Assembly (NCBI GenBank): GCA_029204225.1
Contig: CM055092.1
Span: forward strand, 11,798,310-11,862,309
Direction of reading: 5' to 3'
DNA from: Diphasiastrum complanatum
Taxonomy: Eukaryota > Streptophyta > Lycopodiopsida > Lycopodiales > Lycopodiaceae
Length of the DNA stretch: 64,000 nucleotides
Below the pieces are notes generated by a model. It made no database searches and was not told the origin of the DNA. It saw nothing but the letters and a program-made list of their open reading frames with translations. This document shows, one piece after another, positions 41,401 through 46,924 of the stretch (within the stretch, counting starts at the first letter, position 1; each line of letters starts with the position of its first letter). The position numbers and the translations under genes are program-made.

Positions 41401-44400
41401 TAGCTAACTTTATTAGATCACCCAACAAAAGTAAATTACCTGGCATAAAGCTGGATTTTGTCACAGCTTCTATTGGTGGGAAGCTGACTCGCCGATGACT
41501 GACAGTAAATGACCTCAAAGCTCTTCACAATCCACTACTTTAGTTAGCAAAATCAACAACCTAAACTGAAACCCATTCACACAACTGTAAATGAACTGAT
41601 CACTAACTATCAGGTGTCTAATTACCAAGTTACCTCATCCTGCCTGTCGTGGCTGGATAACATTTGAAGTTTGATAATTGACAGTTTCAGTTAAGATATT
41701 GGAAAATGCGTTGTTTAAATTTTGGTTTCTGATTGTGTTATTCGTGGAATCCTGTTCCAGACCTTTTGGTATGTAACATGTAGTTTTGTTCGTACGGAAT
41801 GTACTACGCTCTGTACATATGAAATGTCATAAGAATTTTTTTTCTTTTAGAGCTCATCTAGGGTTTCTTTTTGTGGCAGATTTCAGTCCATAGCATCATG
41901 CTTTTAACTATGAAACAGGTCGTGTTATTAGCTGCGGACAGGCTGCTCAATCCCCTAAATCAGTTAGATTCGATCCCCTAGACGGGGCGCATTTAAAAAT
42001 CGGAAATTGGTTCCCACTTTGAAATCGATCATAGGTGGGCCCATTTTTAGGGTTTAAGACACTGTCAAAATAGATATTGATCCCCACTTTGAAGGCTGAA
42101 CAAAATCTATTCCTCCTTCAGATCTGCAGACTATTGGGGTAAAAAAAAACATATCTGACGAATTTTTTTAAAAAAACGTACGGAATGATGTTCCCTACAT
42201 ACCCATGCCGTACACTACTATGGTACCACTGTTGAAGGCTCACCAGAGCATGATTGACTAATATTCTTGCGTTCTAAACTTGTGTAGTTTCTAGATTCTG
42301 TCTGAGCACACTTAATGTCTGAGGATTTTTCCTGGAGTTGGACTTCATCTAAGCTGAGTTTTAGTGGTACAAGGGCCTAGATCTACCAAGGTCCCTAGTT
42401 TAACAAGTCCATGAATGAAGATGCCTGTCTTTTATCACAAAAGTCCTTACAGCCTCATGAGTGATGGTATTCAGAATGGCACTGATCATTTAACAGTTTA
42501 TCATACAAGACTTTGATGAACCACAATCTGGATAGCTAACTTCATTATTAATCACAGAACAAAAGTAAAATACCTGGAATGAAGCTGGACTTGCTATTTG
42601 TGGGAAGCTGACTTGCTGATGTACTGATGGTGAAGGACCTCTAAAGTTCCTCGCAATGCACTACATTGGTTAGCAAAATTGACAACCTAAACTAAAACCC
42701 ATTCACACAACTGTAAATGAACGATCACTAACTAGCAGGTGCGTAACTGCAAGTTAAGGCCTCCCTAACTTGGTTAATTGGACTTATCAAGTCTATTCTA
42801 GAGTTATTTGAAGTCATTTGATCCTACAGTGCATTGGCTGGATCCCGTTGAAGCTTAGAAACCCGTTCCTACCCAAACCAGTCGGAATGGACTGTCGGAA
42901 TGGGTACTAAATAAAATCAATTTTTTTTTCCCTTTGTTAAAAAATGAAGAATTTGTTTAAATTTTTTTCTGGCCACGTTCCAGAATGGAACGTGTTCTGG
43001 AACGTATTCTGTTTCGGGACGAGCAACTATTCTTTGAAGTATGATAATTGACAGTTTCAGTTAAGATACTGGAAATTTTGTTGTTTTTATGTAAAACGTC
43101 TGGTTTATAATCATACCGTTTATAATATCATGTTGCAGACCTTTTGGTATGGAACATATCGCTTTGTACGTACGGAATGTACTACATTCTGTACATATGA
43201 AATGTGACAAGAATATTTTGTAGAAGTAAATGTCATAGACAATTTTTGCACATAAGAAAATCTATAACGGTGCTACAATAGAAATATGGTTGAGAATGCA
43301 TGTTAAATTGTCTGTGAAGAAAAAAAAAAGTATTCAATTAAGGAGAAATCTATTTTAAAGTGAAAACGGAAAAATGAGTAGTAGTTTTTGGATGATGGAG
43401 TAGAGAAGATGAACGAAAATATCTGTGTCAACATGATTACATCTTATGGCAATTGCTGGCAGAGTTAAGAGGTCAAATTTGTTATGAGATCTGATAGAAA
43501 TAATAAATCAGAGAGAGGAGCACGAGAGACCTGTATTCACTGTATCAAGCAAGGTTCTTTCATCTTTTTCTGATGCACTTGTGAGGGTTCTTTCACTTCT
43601 TAGATATTACTGATTTATTACATGAGGCTGGGTTTCTGACAATCTTCTAGTTGGAACAAATGGCCAAGATCCAGGAATTTGGCAATGGTCTGTTGAAATT
43701 TGCTTTTACCATTTACAATGCTATTTACCAGAATTGGGATTCAAAATGTATTCTCATTATGTTTAGATTGTGGTTCATTTGTACGGCACTACCGTCTCCA
43801 GCATGCACCTTGATACATTGCAACAACCTCACAATGTTTGTTCTTTATGCAGGTTTGCTGTTGATGAAGATTCGGGTGCTGTGGCGTTCTGCATTAGTAA
43901 TTTCATCCATATTGCAAGATCAGATGGATTACTCATGGATATTGGATGGCAATGGAAGTCTAGAAGCAGCTAAGCATTGTATTGAGTTTGAAAACCTCAT
44001 TCTGAGATTAGGTGAGACTGGGATTTTGTATCATACTTATCTAATCTCTATTTCCGTTTCAATAGTCATCGACTTATGATGTTTTTTATTCGTAAAAGAT
44101 TATAACAATATTCTTAAAGTTTGCAATTTGAAGCTGAGTTGCTTCAGAACAGTGCTTGAGATTCTCACCATTTGAAACCACACAACTTAGATAAAATATT
44201 TTTCTAAAATGCTTGTGATGAATATGGTAAAAAAGTATCATAACTACTGGCCTTTCTGAAGGTAAGCTAATATAGTTAGGGAGAGAAGGATTATTCCTTG
44301 TCAAGAGAGAATAGAATAAACCTGAAAATGCTTCAATGAAGGGCATAACATTCATGATATTTTGCTGGTGGCCTTCAATTAACCTTGCAATTTTTTATGC

Positions 44401-45800
44401 ATTGTTGCTTCTTCGGGTATAGTTTTCTGGAGCGCTGTGGGATTCTTCTCTCGCTTCACTAATATTTACTGAGTAGGCTCTTGCATGGATTATGTTGTAG
44501 CATCAGATTTTGCTTTTATGTTCCTTCAGCATTGACCGTTTTATTACTTTCAGGATATTGTTGGTGGTTTGTGATTCATTCTGTAGCCTCCTTTGTTGAT
44601 AATGTCCTCCATGATCAACTTGTTATTACAAGAGTTAATGTAATTGGACAAAGCTCTAGTGCAAATTGGGAGGCCAGTTGTAGAATTTTTACCTAGGGGC
44701 CACAGCAGATGAGTCAAACTCAATACTTCATTTATACTGCTAGAATGTTTCAATGACTTATTTATCGCATGCATGAGTAACAATAGGGGGCCCTCTGAAG
44801 TAGCTGTAATTCCAATCCTCTATGAAATCCCACCACCTTATACCTTAGAAGCCCGTTCCGACCAAAATGGGTCGGGACGTTCCGTTCCGAACGTTCCGGA
44901 GCATTCCTGGTCGGAACAATATTGATATACATTTAATCATTTTAATTATTTATCTTAATTAAATCCTTTGTTAAAAAAACGTAAATTTTTTTTTTTTTTT
45001 GGTCATCGTTCCGGAACAGAACGTGTTCTGGAACACGTTCCGTTCCGGAACGGGCAACTAAGCCTTATACTGATCTACATGGCATTTAACAAGCCACCTT
45101 AATGACCTCGCTTTTATACATTGACGCTTGGGATATTTCATGTCGTCCAGATATCTTACCTAAGGTTATCAATTCAAACTCTATTTCCTAGACCCTGGTC
45201 AACAATTTTGCTAACATACTAATGTATGGGTTGTCGAATGTTCATCAGGGCTGGAGAACATTTGGGAACTGAAGCCCTTACTTGATGGACAGCTCATAAT
45301 GGAAGTTCTTGGTTTGCAGAATGGTGGTCCTCAGATCAAGGAATTTGTGAGTGTAAACTTGTTTCTATGATTCTTGTAAAATTTCTAATCCTTGAGCAGG
45401 CTGCATTTTGCAGATGGCATGTTCATGGTCAAAGCATGGAAGAAATTTAGATAGACCATAATCACCTGTTTCAGTAATTGCCATATTAGTGAAAGTTTTC
45501 ATATATGACTTGTTCAACTTTCGAGTGTATGTGTATCTTGTTGCTTAAGAGCATAATCTGAACCATAGTTAGGAACAAAGCAGAGTTAAAAGACTTGAGT
45601 TCATATTCAAAACAATGTAATCAGTCAGCAGTAAATAAGCTTTCTAATGTTCTAGATAAATTTGTTGAATAACTGCTATTCTCCTGAACAAGCAGAAGGA
45701 CAGAGCATTCAGATGGCAGCTAGCTCATCCAACTGCCACAGTGAAGGAGTGCCTGGATTGGTTTCAAGAGGAGCATTCAAAGAGAATCAAAACACAATAG
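5082..45800 (+). CDS. tRNA nucleotidyltransferase (CCA-adding enzyme), 15 exons, 592 aa
   Basis: Class II CCA-adding enzyme (family of yeast CCA1 and human TRNT1), which adds the 3' CCA to tRNAs in cytosol and organelles. Exons: 5082-5444, 6154-6284, 6381-6498, 6757-6809, 8602-8651, 8874-8972, 9071-9180, 9278-9405, 9985-10051, 10549-10632, 32412-32474, 32823-32973, 43853-44011, 45249-45346, 45696-45800. Every intron is GT-AG and all phases fit, giving 1779 nt with stop. Motif A: GGWVRD (115-120) and the metal-binding DID (129-131). Motif B: RRDLTIN (215-221). Motif D: DDPLR (260-264). The C-terminus ends [17 protein letters not shown]..., typical of plant members, as is the length. The start at 5082 is the first in-frame ATG after a TAG 18 bases upstream. 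Residues 1-68 look like an organelle transit peptide; Met31, Met69 and Met78 are alternative starts. The frame is intact, so it is probably functional. Least certain: the exon 15 acceptor (45692 or 45695) and exon 11, which is only 63 nt. Confidence 0.93.
5445..6153 (+). repeat. Intron 1, made of about four degenerate 180-bp repeats
   Basis: Units start near 5445, 5625, 5790 and 5960. Each carries a version of TATTCACACTTATGTA, TTTGACAATTC, GCTTTGTTGCTTCTCTCAAT and TAGAATAGCAACA. The second unit repeats the exon 1 donor context (TAAGGTCTCT) exactly 180 bp downstream of the real one. Confidence 0.75.
6154..6284 (+). CDS. tRNA nucleotidyltransferase exon 2
   Basis: Starts [13 protein letters not shown], carrying the two catalytic carboxylates of the nucleotidyltransferase fold (Asp129, Asp131), and ends in NVAVIM plus two bases of a split Ser codon. 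Donor GTGATG, phase 2. Confidence 0.95.
6381..6498 (+). CDS. tRNA nucleotidyltransferase exon 3
   Basis: Encodes [16 protein letters not shown] then [12 protein letters not shown] and ends RIPKM, a block strongly conserved in plant CCA enzymes. Acceptor ACAG at 6380, donor GTGAGA at 6499. Confidence 0.95.
6757..6809 (+). CDS. tRNA nucleotidyltransferase exon 4
   Basis: A 53-nt exon encoding [17 protein letters not shown]. It contains motif B (RRD), the helix that helps choose between ribo- and deoxyribonucleotides in this family. Phase 2 into exon 5. Confidence 0.94.
6810..8601 (+). other. Intron 4, with a 265-bp tandem duplication
   Basis: About 1.8 kb. Two direct copies of one block at 7259-7522 and 7523-7794 share long identical stretches (for example GAAATGAAATTATTGATCAA and CCCTTTAGGGTTAGGGCAAG) with small indels. 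The rest is AT-rich intron sequence with no recognisable element. Confidence 0.75.
8602..8651 (+). CDS. tRNA nucleotidyltransferase exon 5
   Basis: Only 50 nt. Encodes [17 protein letters not shown], the segment following RRDLTIN in this family. Acceptor TGTAG, donor GTAATA; phase 2 in, phase 1 out. Confidence 0.92.
8874..8972 (+). CDS. tRNA nucleotidyltransferase exon 6
   Basis: Encodes the [13 protein letters not shown] segment and [15 protein letters not shown], which holds motif D (DDPLR). In this family that Asp and Arg form hydrogen bonds with the incoming CTP or ATP. Donor GTAAGT at 8973. Confidence 0.95.
9071..9180 (+). CDS. tRNA nucleotidyltransferase exon 7
   Basis: Encodes [16 protein letters not shown] through VSLERIGHE, the end of the neck region with the conserved ERI-x-x-E helix. 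Donor GTCAGA at 9181, phase 0. Confidence 0.94.
9278..9405 (+). CDS. tRNA nucleotidyltransferase exon 8
   Basis: Encodes [20 protein letters not shown] then [12 protein letters not shown], the body domain helix after ERIGHE. Acceptor GCAG at 9277, donor GTGTAT at 9406, phase 2. Confidence 0.94.
9985..10051 (+). CDS. tRNA nucleotidyltransferase exon 9
   Basis: Encodes [18 protein letters not shown] and ends STKLL. Family members have an equivalent helix here, but this stretch is weakly conserved. Phases match on both sides. Confidence 0.88.
10549..10632 (+). CDS. tRNA nucleotidyltransferase exon 10
   Basis: Encodes [20 protein letters not shown] and ends QKKNRQ, matching the conserved 'EQ+RL-LYAALFLPLR' block of the family. 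Its donor (GTCTCT at 10633) opens the 21.8-kb intron 10. Confidence 0.93.
10633..12170 (+). other. Intron 10, proximal unannotated part
   Basis: AT-rich, with a pyrimidine stretch just after the donor and a CA/CG-rich simple repeat at 11241-11284 (alternating ACAC and ACGC). No transposon or coding similarity recognised elsewhere. Confidence 0.6.
12171..12403 (-). repeat. Copia 3' LTR (minus strand), 233 bp
   Basis: In element orientation it begins TGTTAGAAAACAATG and ends CTGATTATTGACA. The adjacent plus-strand CTCTCCCTCA (12404-12413) is the reverse complement of a purine-rich tract, as expected just before a 3' LTR. The last 60 or so bases recur at 19128-19190 directly before a primer-binding site, which confirms the LTR end. 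Confidence 0.85.
12404..13942 (-). mobile_element. Copia reverse transcriptase and RNase H half
   Basis: Minus-strand pol from RT into RNase H. RT (in the frame read from about 13925 to 13091): [16 protein letters not shown], the catalytic Asp in [22 protein letters not shown] and the active-site YVDDLII. RNase H (13110-12715 and onward): [25 protein letters not shown]-like block, [20 protein letters not shown] frameshift lies near 13100. Gag, protease and integrase are absent here because an outer Gypsy LTR begins at 13943; those domains are found in opposite orientation at 19191-22806, with the same LTR end, so both are probably halves of one element. Confidence 0.9.
13943..14254 (+). repeat. 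Outer Gypsy 5' LTR (plus), with internal deletion
   Basis: Starts TGTTACGAACACG. It shares the diagnostic variants GGAGGTCAG, GTACACGACC, GGCCCCACGTTGGGG and GCAAGGCTGGGAGG with the minus LTR at 22807-23164 (allowing a few changes) rather than with the inner element's LTRs, so these two are probably one element's LTR pair. It lacks about 40 bases around the CTACCAGTCCTCACAC region and its last 12 bases are displaced by a local inversion. Confidence 0.85.
14255..15133 (-). mobile_element. Inverted segment of the outer Gypsy (PBS, leader, gag start)
   Basis: This stretch is the reverse complement of what should follow the LTR. Reading on the minus strand from the right: the last LTR bases TTACAC, the primer-binding site (15127-15115), the untranslated leader, then gag N-terminal codons ending near the CCATCAGTTT seen at 25079. 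Flanking sequence on both sides is in plus orientation. Compare the collinear arrangement at 23851-25085. Confidence 0.85.
15134..17154 (+). pseudogene. Outer Gypsy gag-RT-RNase H, degenerate
   Basis: Plus-strand gag (about 15150-15860) with zinc knuckle [14 protein letters not shown], then RT (16302-16853: [35 protein letters not shown]) and start of RNase H (16884-17154: [17 protein letters not shown]). Many in-frame stops occur. Relative to the inner copy, about 400 bp including the protease is deleted at about 15990. Homology stops abruptly at 17154 within RNase H; the missing C-terminal half of the same element appears on the minus strand at 30463-29882 and 23497-23165. Confidence 0.88.
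17155..19127. other. Unassigned intron sequence between the transposon halves
   Basis: No transposon or coding similarity recognised. The sequence is AT-rich with scattered ATTCAAAT motifs. Two direct 88-bp copies occur at 18849-18936 and 18937-19021 (each with GTCATAGTCAAAGCATATAG and GGGCCTAGTCTGAACC). Confidence 0.55.
19128..19203 (+). repeat. Truncated Copia 5' LTR end and primer-binding site (plus)
   Basis: 19128-19190 repeats the last part of the LTR at 12171-12403 (TGGTGTGTTCTTCCTCTTCC ... CTGATTATTGACA), and 19191-19203 is the initiator tRNA-Met primer-binding site TGGTATCAGAGCC. The first roughly 170 bases of the LTR are missing. Confidence 0.88.
19593..19735 (+). repeat. Short-motif array in the Copia leader
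   Basis: Seven copies of C(C/T)GAAACG plus one degenerate copy, spaced mostly 15-25 bases, in the untranslated leader of the plus-strand Copia half. The Lys/Arg-rich open frame over it is a by-product of the repeat. Confidence 0.75.
20360..22806 (+). pseudogene. Copia gag-protease-integrase half, frameshifted
   Basis: Gag starts near 20360 ([19 protein letters not shown]) and continues after a frameshift near 20620 ([31 protein letters not shown]). Protease at about 21355: [15 protein letters not shown], with the catalytic DSG. Integrase region from 21834: [25 protein letters not shown] and [14 protein letters not shown], followed by the IN C-terminal [18 protein letters not shown]. Several frameshifts break the core. 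It ends in [18 protein letters not shown] at 22806, where a Gypsy LTR is inserted. RT and RNase H are absent here and occur at 12404-13942 in reverse. Confidence 0.9.
22807..23164 (-). repeat. Outer Gypsy 3' LTR (minus), 358 bp
   Basis: Reverse complement of the TGTTACG...TTACA LTR, same length as the inner 5' LTR. It shares diagnostic variants with the LTR at 13943-14254. The flanking five bases at 22802-22806 are CTACC, whose reverse complement GGTAG differs by one base from GCTAG before 13943, which fits an aged target duplication of one insertion. Confidence 0.88.
23165..23497 (-). pseudogene. Outer Gypsy pol 3' end with chromodomain
   Basis: Minus-strand C-terminal pol: [17 protein letters not shown] then [14 protein letters not shown] (23370-23176), a chromodomain-type tail as in chromoviruses. 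A purine-rich tract (reverse complement of CTCCCTCCCCCTTA, 23165-23178) abuts the LTR. It is interrupted at 23493-23497 by the inner Gypsy insertion and continues at 29882. Confidence 0.9.
23498..23855 (+). repeat. Inner Gypsy 5' LTR, 358 bp
   Basis: TGTTACGAGCTCG to AACTATTACA. Its variants AATAAGTCAG, CCCCCAGTTGGG and CTTACTCTATATC separate it from the outer element's LTRs. Confidence 0.94.
24768..25675 (+). pseudogene. Inner Gypsy gag, interrupted by stops
   Basis: Begins ATGACCACTCC followed at once by TAG. Capsid-like sequence includes [35 protein letters not shown] and [20 protein letters not shown]. In-frame stops occur near 24781, 24877, 25017, 25405 and 25449, most readable as CAG, CGA or TGG codons changed by a C-to-T or G-to-A transition. 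The zinc knuckle near 25800 reads [14 protein letters not shown], with the metal-binding His replaced by Arg (His is kept in the outer copy). Confidence 0.88.
25980..29288 (+). pseudogene. Inner Gypsy pol: protease, RT, RNase H, integrase
   Basis: Protease near 26065 ([12 protein letters not shown]). RT 26852-27457 ([19 protein letters not shown]), preceded near 26808 by an 8-base deletion relative to the outer copy that shifts the frame and removes the LCIDY block. RNase H 27455-27900 ([16 protein letters not shown]) with stops at 27457 and 27632. Integrase 28200-29285 is the longest intact frame: zinc-binding H..H..C-x2-C ([18 protein letters not shown]), first Asp in SMDFIVGLP, second in IVSDRDSKF, Glu in GQTERVNQ. 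A stop at 29284 separates it from the chromodomain. Confidence 0.92.
29346..29540 (+). CDS. Chromodomain tail of the inner Gypsy integrase
   Basis: Encodes [19 protein letters not shown] and ends FVLEDQDGS before the purine tract and 3' LTR. The hydrophobic-K-W and aromatic-TWE pattern is that of chromodomains at the integrase C-terminus of chromoviruses, which in known members bind histone marks and guide integration into heterochromatin. Confidence 0.85.
   Translation: MDPQQPPHEPEEILDSRETQTRHTLYREYLVKWNDQPVENATWERGSVLRKIFPDFVLEDQDGS
29552..29881 (+). repeat. Inner Gypsy 3' LTR, 330 bp
   Basis: Same ends as the 5' LTR but lacking 28 bases between GCTACCA and CTCTATATC. Followed by the CCTCG target duplication. 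Confidence 0.94.
29882..30463 (-). pseudogene. Outer Gypsy integrase region (minus)
   Basis: Continues the minus-strand pol interrupted at 23497. Reading leftwards: [15 protein letters not shown] (catalytic Asp), [20 protein letters not shown] (catalytic Glu), then [17 protein letters not shown] to RRLGEV. The frame is open for about 195 codons. Homology to the inner copy ends at about 30463, near the IVSDRD motif, so the integrase N-terminal zinc domain is missing. Confidence 0.9.
30655..31153. mobile_element. Non-autonomous hAT-like fragment related to the element at 36392-40844
   Basis: Both edges are rich in AACCGTGG/ACGGTTC motifs and the right edge ends GGTTCATTAATTCTATG, as does the full hAT element. 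The AT-rich TTAATTAATC stretch, CCCCCCAAAACCC and GGGCTATTTTTGGGGGTGGG stretches also recur there. The core is a set of GATTTCACAGATTTCACA repeats (30810-30945). The right end is duplicated in tandem (about 31100 and 31153). No clear 8-bp target duplication was found, so exact ends are uncertain. Confidence 0.7.
31154..32411 (+). other. Intron 10, distal unannotated part
   Basis: AT-rich intron sequence without recognised transposon or coding similarity, ending in the acceptor AATGCAG before exon 11. Confidence 0.6.
32412..32474 (+). CDS. tRNA nucleotidyltransferase exon 11 (63 nt)
   Basis: Encodes [19 protein letters not shown] after two residues, matching the family's '[17 protein letters not shown]' block. 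Acceptor GCAG at 32411, donor GTATCC at 32475, phase 0 on both sides. It would be easily missed because it follows a 21.8-kb intron; without it the protein lacks this conserved helix but stays in frame. Confidence 0.88.
32823..32973 (+). CDS. tRNA nucleotidyltransferase exon 12
   Basis: Encodes [14 protein letters not shown] then a poorly conserved linker ending ADMRVQL. It continues the 'SDAE-V--IH-A---F' helix from exon 11. Acceptor GCAG, donor GTAAGC, phase 1. Confidence 0.9.
33390..35120 (-). pseudogene. Gypsy gag-protease-RT start, degenerate
   Basis: Minus-strand remnant. From the right: gag start near 35118 ([11 protein letters not shown]), gag body, zinc knuckle [15 protein letters not shown] near 34400, protease-linked block with [11 protein letters not shown] near 33960, then the RT lead-in [11 protein letters not shown] near 33690 and a decayed [11 protein letters not shown] near 33420. 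Numerous frameshifts and stops. It is a different family from the chromovirus in intron 10. Confidence 0.82.
35121..36391 (+). other. Intron 12 spacer, nothing recognised
   Basis: AT-rich sequence without clear coding or repeat structure. The last eight bases, CCTACTCT (36384-36391), are the left target duplication of the following hAT element. Confidence 0.6.
37083..37660 (+). pseudogene. hAT transposase N-terminal part: BED-type zinc finger and proline-rich linker
   Basis: From ATG at 37083 ([16 protein letters not shown]) the frame encodes a BED-type finger: [11 protein letters not shown] with C-x2-C, then [19 protein letters not shown] fingers bind DNA in hAT transposases. A linker made almost wholly of Pro, Ala, His and Thr follows, after which the frame is lost; neighbouring frames continue an acidic stretch (DSDDEDGDD near 37735) toward the catalytic part. 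A frameshift or an unrecognised intron joins the parts. Confidence 0.8.
37991..39715 (+). pseudogene. hAT transposase catalytic region and dimerisation domain
   Basis: DUF659-type hAT core: [20 protein letters not shown] (first catalytic Asp region), [11 protein letters not shown] (second) and [14 protein letters not shown] frameshift near 38905 moves the frame into [21 protein letters not shown] later exon starting about 39112 has [19 protein letters not shown]. An intron at 39446-39542 (GT-AG, phase 0) leads to [20 protein letters not shown], the conserved hAT C-terminal dimerisation motif. A TAG lies two codons before the ATG at 37991. With at least one frameshift this copy is probably inactive, though most of the protein is preserved. 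Confidence 0.85.
41090..41860. repeat. Intron 12 duplicated block, copy 1
   Basis: Direct duplicate of 42250-43215. Shared landmarks include TTTTTCCTGG-GTTGGACTTC, GTTTAACAAGTCC-like, GATAATTGACAGTTTCAGTT and ACGGAATGTACTACG. This copy has the uninterrupted sequence CATTTGAAGTTTGATAATTG where copy 2 carries a MITE. Confidence 0.8.
41861..42249 (+). other. Spacer between duplicated blocks
   Basis: No gene or named element recognised. Ends near the ACGTACGGAATGATGTTCC motif, related to ACGGAATGTAC in the flanking blocks. Confidence 0.45.
42250..43215. repeat. Intron 12 duplicated block, copy 2, carrying a MITE
   Basis: Direct copy of 41090-41860, diverged by substitutions and small indels, enlarged by the MITE at 42854-43031 and sequence to its left. 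Confidence 0.8.
42854..43031. mobile_element. hAT-type MITE, copy A (178 bp)
   Basis: Begins CTTAGAAACCCGTTCC and ends GGGACGAGCAACTATT. Flanked by imperfect 8-bp duplications CGTTGAAG (42846-42853) and CTTTGAAG (43032-43039). Contains repeated GTTCC/GGAAC motifs and a central A/T-rich core. Same family as 44844-45062. Confidence 0.85.
43216..43852 (+). other. Distal intron 12, nothing recognised
   Basis: AT-rich; ends in the acceptor TTATGCAG before exon 13. The short open frame across the intron-exon border at 43651 is not supported as coding before 43853. Confidence 0.6.
43853..44011 (+). CDS. tRNA nucleotidyltransferase exon 13
   Basis: Encodes [20 protein letters not shown], matching the family's 'GLLLREIKDFWRVALLIS' block with changes at several usually conserved positions, then [18 protein letters not shown]. 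Donor GTGAGA at 44012, phase 1. Confidence 0.92.
44012..44843 (+). other. Proximal intron 13, nothing recognised
   Basis: AT-rich intron without named elements. Its last eight bases, CCTTATAC (44836-44843), are the target duplication of the MITE that follows. Confidence 0.6.
44844..45062. mobile_element. hAT-type MITE, copy B (219 bp), with perfect TSD
   Basis: Ends are inverted repeats: CTTAGAAGCCCGTTCCG on the left; the right end reads CTTAGTTGCCCGTTCCGG on the minus strand. Perfect 8-bp target duplication CCTTATAC (44836-44843 and 45063-45070). Dense GTTCCG/CGGAAC subterminal repeats surround an A/T-rich core. It lies in intron 13 about 190 bp before exon 14. Confidence 0.92.
45249..45346 (+). 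CDS. tRNA nucleotidyltransferase exon 14
   Basis: Encodes [20 protein letters not shown] then [13 protein letters not shown], the conserved 'PL-NG-EIM--L-L-GGP-I-E' tail block that contacts the tRNA elbow in related enzymes. Acceptor TCAG at 45248, donor GTGAGT at 45347. Confidence 0.94.
45696..45800 (+). CDS. tRNA nucleotidyltransferase exon 15 and stop
   Basis: Encodes [20 protein letters not shown] and ends [11 protein letters not shown], matching the family tail 'WQLAHP-GT-EEC-DW'. AAGCAGAAG allows the acceptor at 45695 (used here) or at 45692, which would add one Gln. No canonical AATAAA was seen in the next 300 bases. Confidence 0.92.
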   Translation, partial: KDRAFRWQLAHPTATVKECLDWFQEEHSKRIKTQ

Positions 45801-46440
45801 ACTTTAGGAAGTTGCTGTCTTTAGGCCAATCATGGAGCAGATGGCCAAGTCTACAATATTTCTGCAGAAAACTACCTGATCGCTTCCAAGAGCAGACAGA
45901 GAGGCTCAAAGTAGGAAAAATTTCGGCGAGTTGATGATGATAACTTTAATTTTATTGGAGTAAAATTTTGCAACCTACATCACTTTCCTGAATGGCCATC
46001 TTAGGGTAAACCCCTTGTTGATTTTGAAATTATGAATCAAGTTATATGAGACAACCTGAAATTGCATTTGTGTCATGTAAAGGTAAGGCGACCTCTTTAA
46101 AGGGTAGTGAAATACTAGGAGCACCGAGCTGTGTTACACAAGTTTTGATTTTAAAATTAGTTATTTCGTTAGTGGTAAAAGTATATTCCTCCATATATGA
46201 TTGTAGTTAGATTTTTTGGTTTGCTCTTGCATGTATATTTTTACTAGGGTTAACCTTACATCATCATTGACTTCTGGAGTTAAATTTGTGAATTTGGGTG
46301 AATTTGGATGTATGGCAATCTCACAAATATATATTCCCAACAATATCTTAACAAAATGTGATGGAAATCTAGAAAGTTGGATTTCTAGAGAGCAATCATG
46401 CATACCCTTGAAATCTTTCAAATAAACTAATAGGATGGTC
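45801..46440 (+). other. 3' flank of the gene, nothing further recognised
   Basis: Presumed 3' UTR followed by intergenic sequence. No coding similarity; the opposing short frames near 46161-46517 have no recognisable motif. Confidence 0.5.
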
Positions 46441-46449
46441 ATTTTAAAA

Positions 46450-46840
46450 TCATCATTTAGGCCCAAATGCCCTTGTGCAACATTCATTTGTGATGGGGCT
46501 GTTTGTCGGCCTTCCAAAAAGATACTATCTCACTCTCTTCAAAGAGAATATGAGCATTGACTTCCACAACAAAGGAGATCCTTTGGCTAAAGATGTTGTT
46601 ATTGGAGCATCATGTGTTGGAGGTTGAGCAAGTCTCTTATCATCTTTTGTTACAAACAATCAACCCAACAAGTTGCTACCAACCCAAAATTCCATGCTAG
46701 GAGCAAGCATATTGAAATTGCTCATAATTTTGTAAGGGAAAAGGGGGCGGAATGGAACTACTCCATGTTTATTCATCAAATTGTGTTGCTAATATACTCA
46801 CTAAATCCTCTATTCATCAAGCAAAAACCTAATATAGACA
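46450..46840 (+). pseudogene. Copia RNase H C-terminal relic
   Basis: Plus-strand translation near 46660-46740 gives QVATNPKFHARSKHIEIAHN followed by FVREK, the conserved 'A-NPVFHARTKHIEI-YHFVRE' end of Copia RNase H, then a decayed QIVLLIYSLNP. Upstream, LFVGLPKRYYLTLFKENMSI-like sequence is too decayed to assign. No LTR is seen beside it. Confidence 0.8.
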
Positions 46841-46924
46841 AAAGGACCTACAGAAATATCAACAATTTCAAAGCTCCTTGATTGTACAGTCCTCTAATCG
46901 AACCTATTCAATGGATTGTCAAAC

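Noticed and set aside
43651-43852. Upstream extension of exon 13 as coding
   Set aside because: The frame runs through the intron, whereas the TTATGCAG acceptor at 43852 gives the phase needed from exon 12 and starts exactly at the conserved GLLL block.
5082-45800. That the tRNA nucleotidyltransferase is a pseudogene because of its transposon load
   Set aside because: All 15 exons stay in one frame, all introns are GT-AG, and the catalytic motifs GGWVRD, DID, RRD and DDPLR are present.
46161-46517. 118-codon minus-strand frame downstream of the gene
   Set aside because: Low-complexity, AT-rich, no recognisable domain, and it overlaps an equally featureless plus-strand frame.
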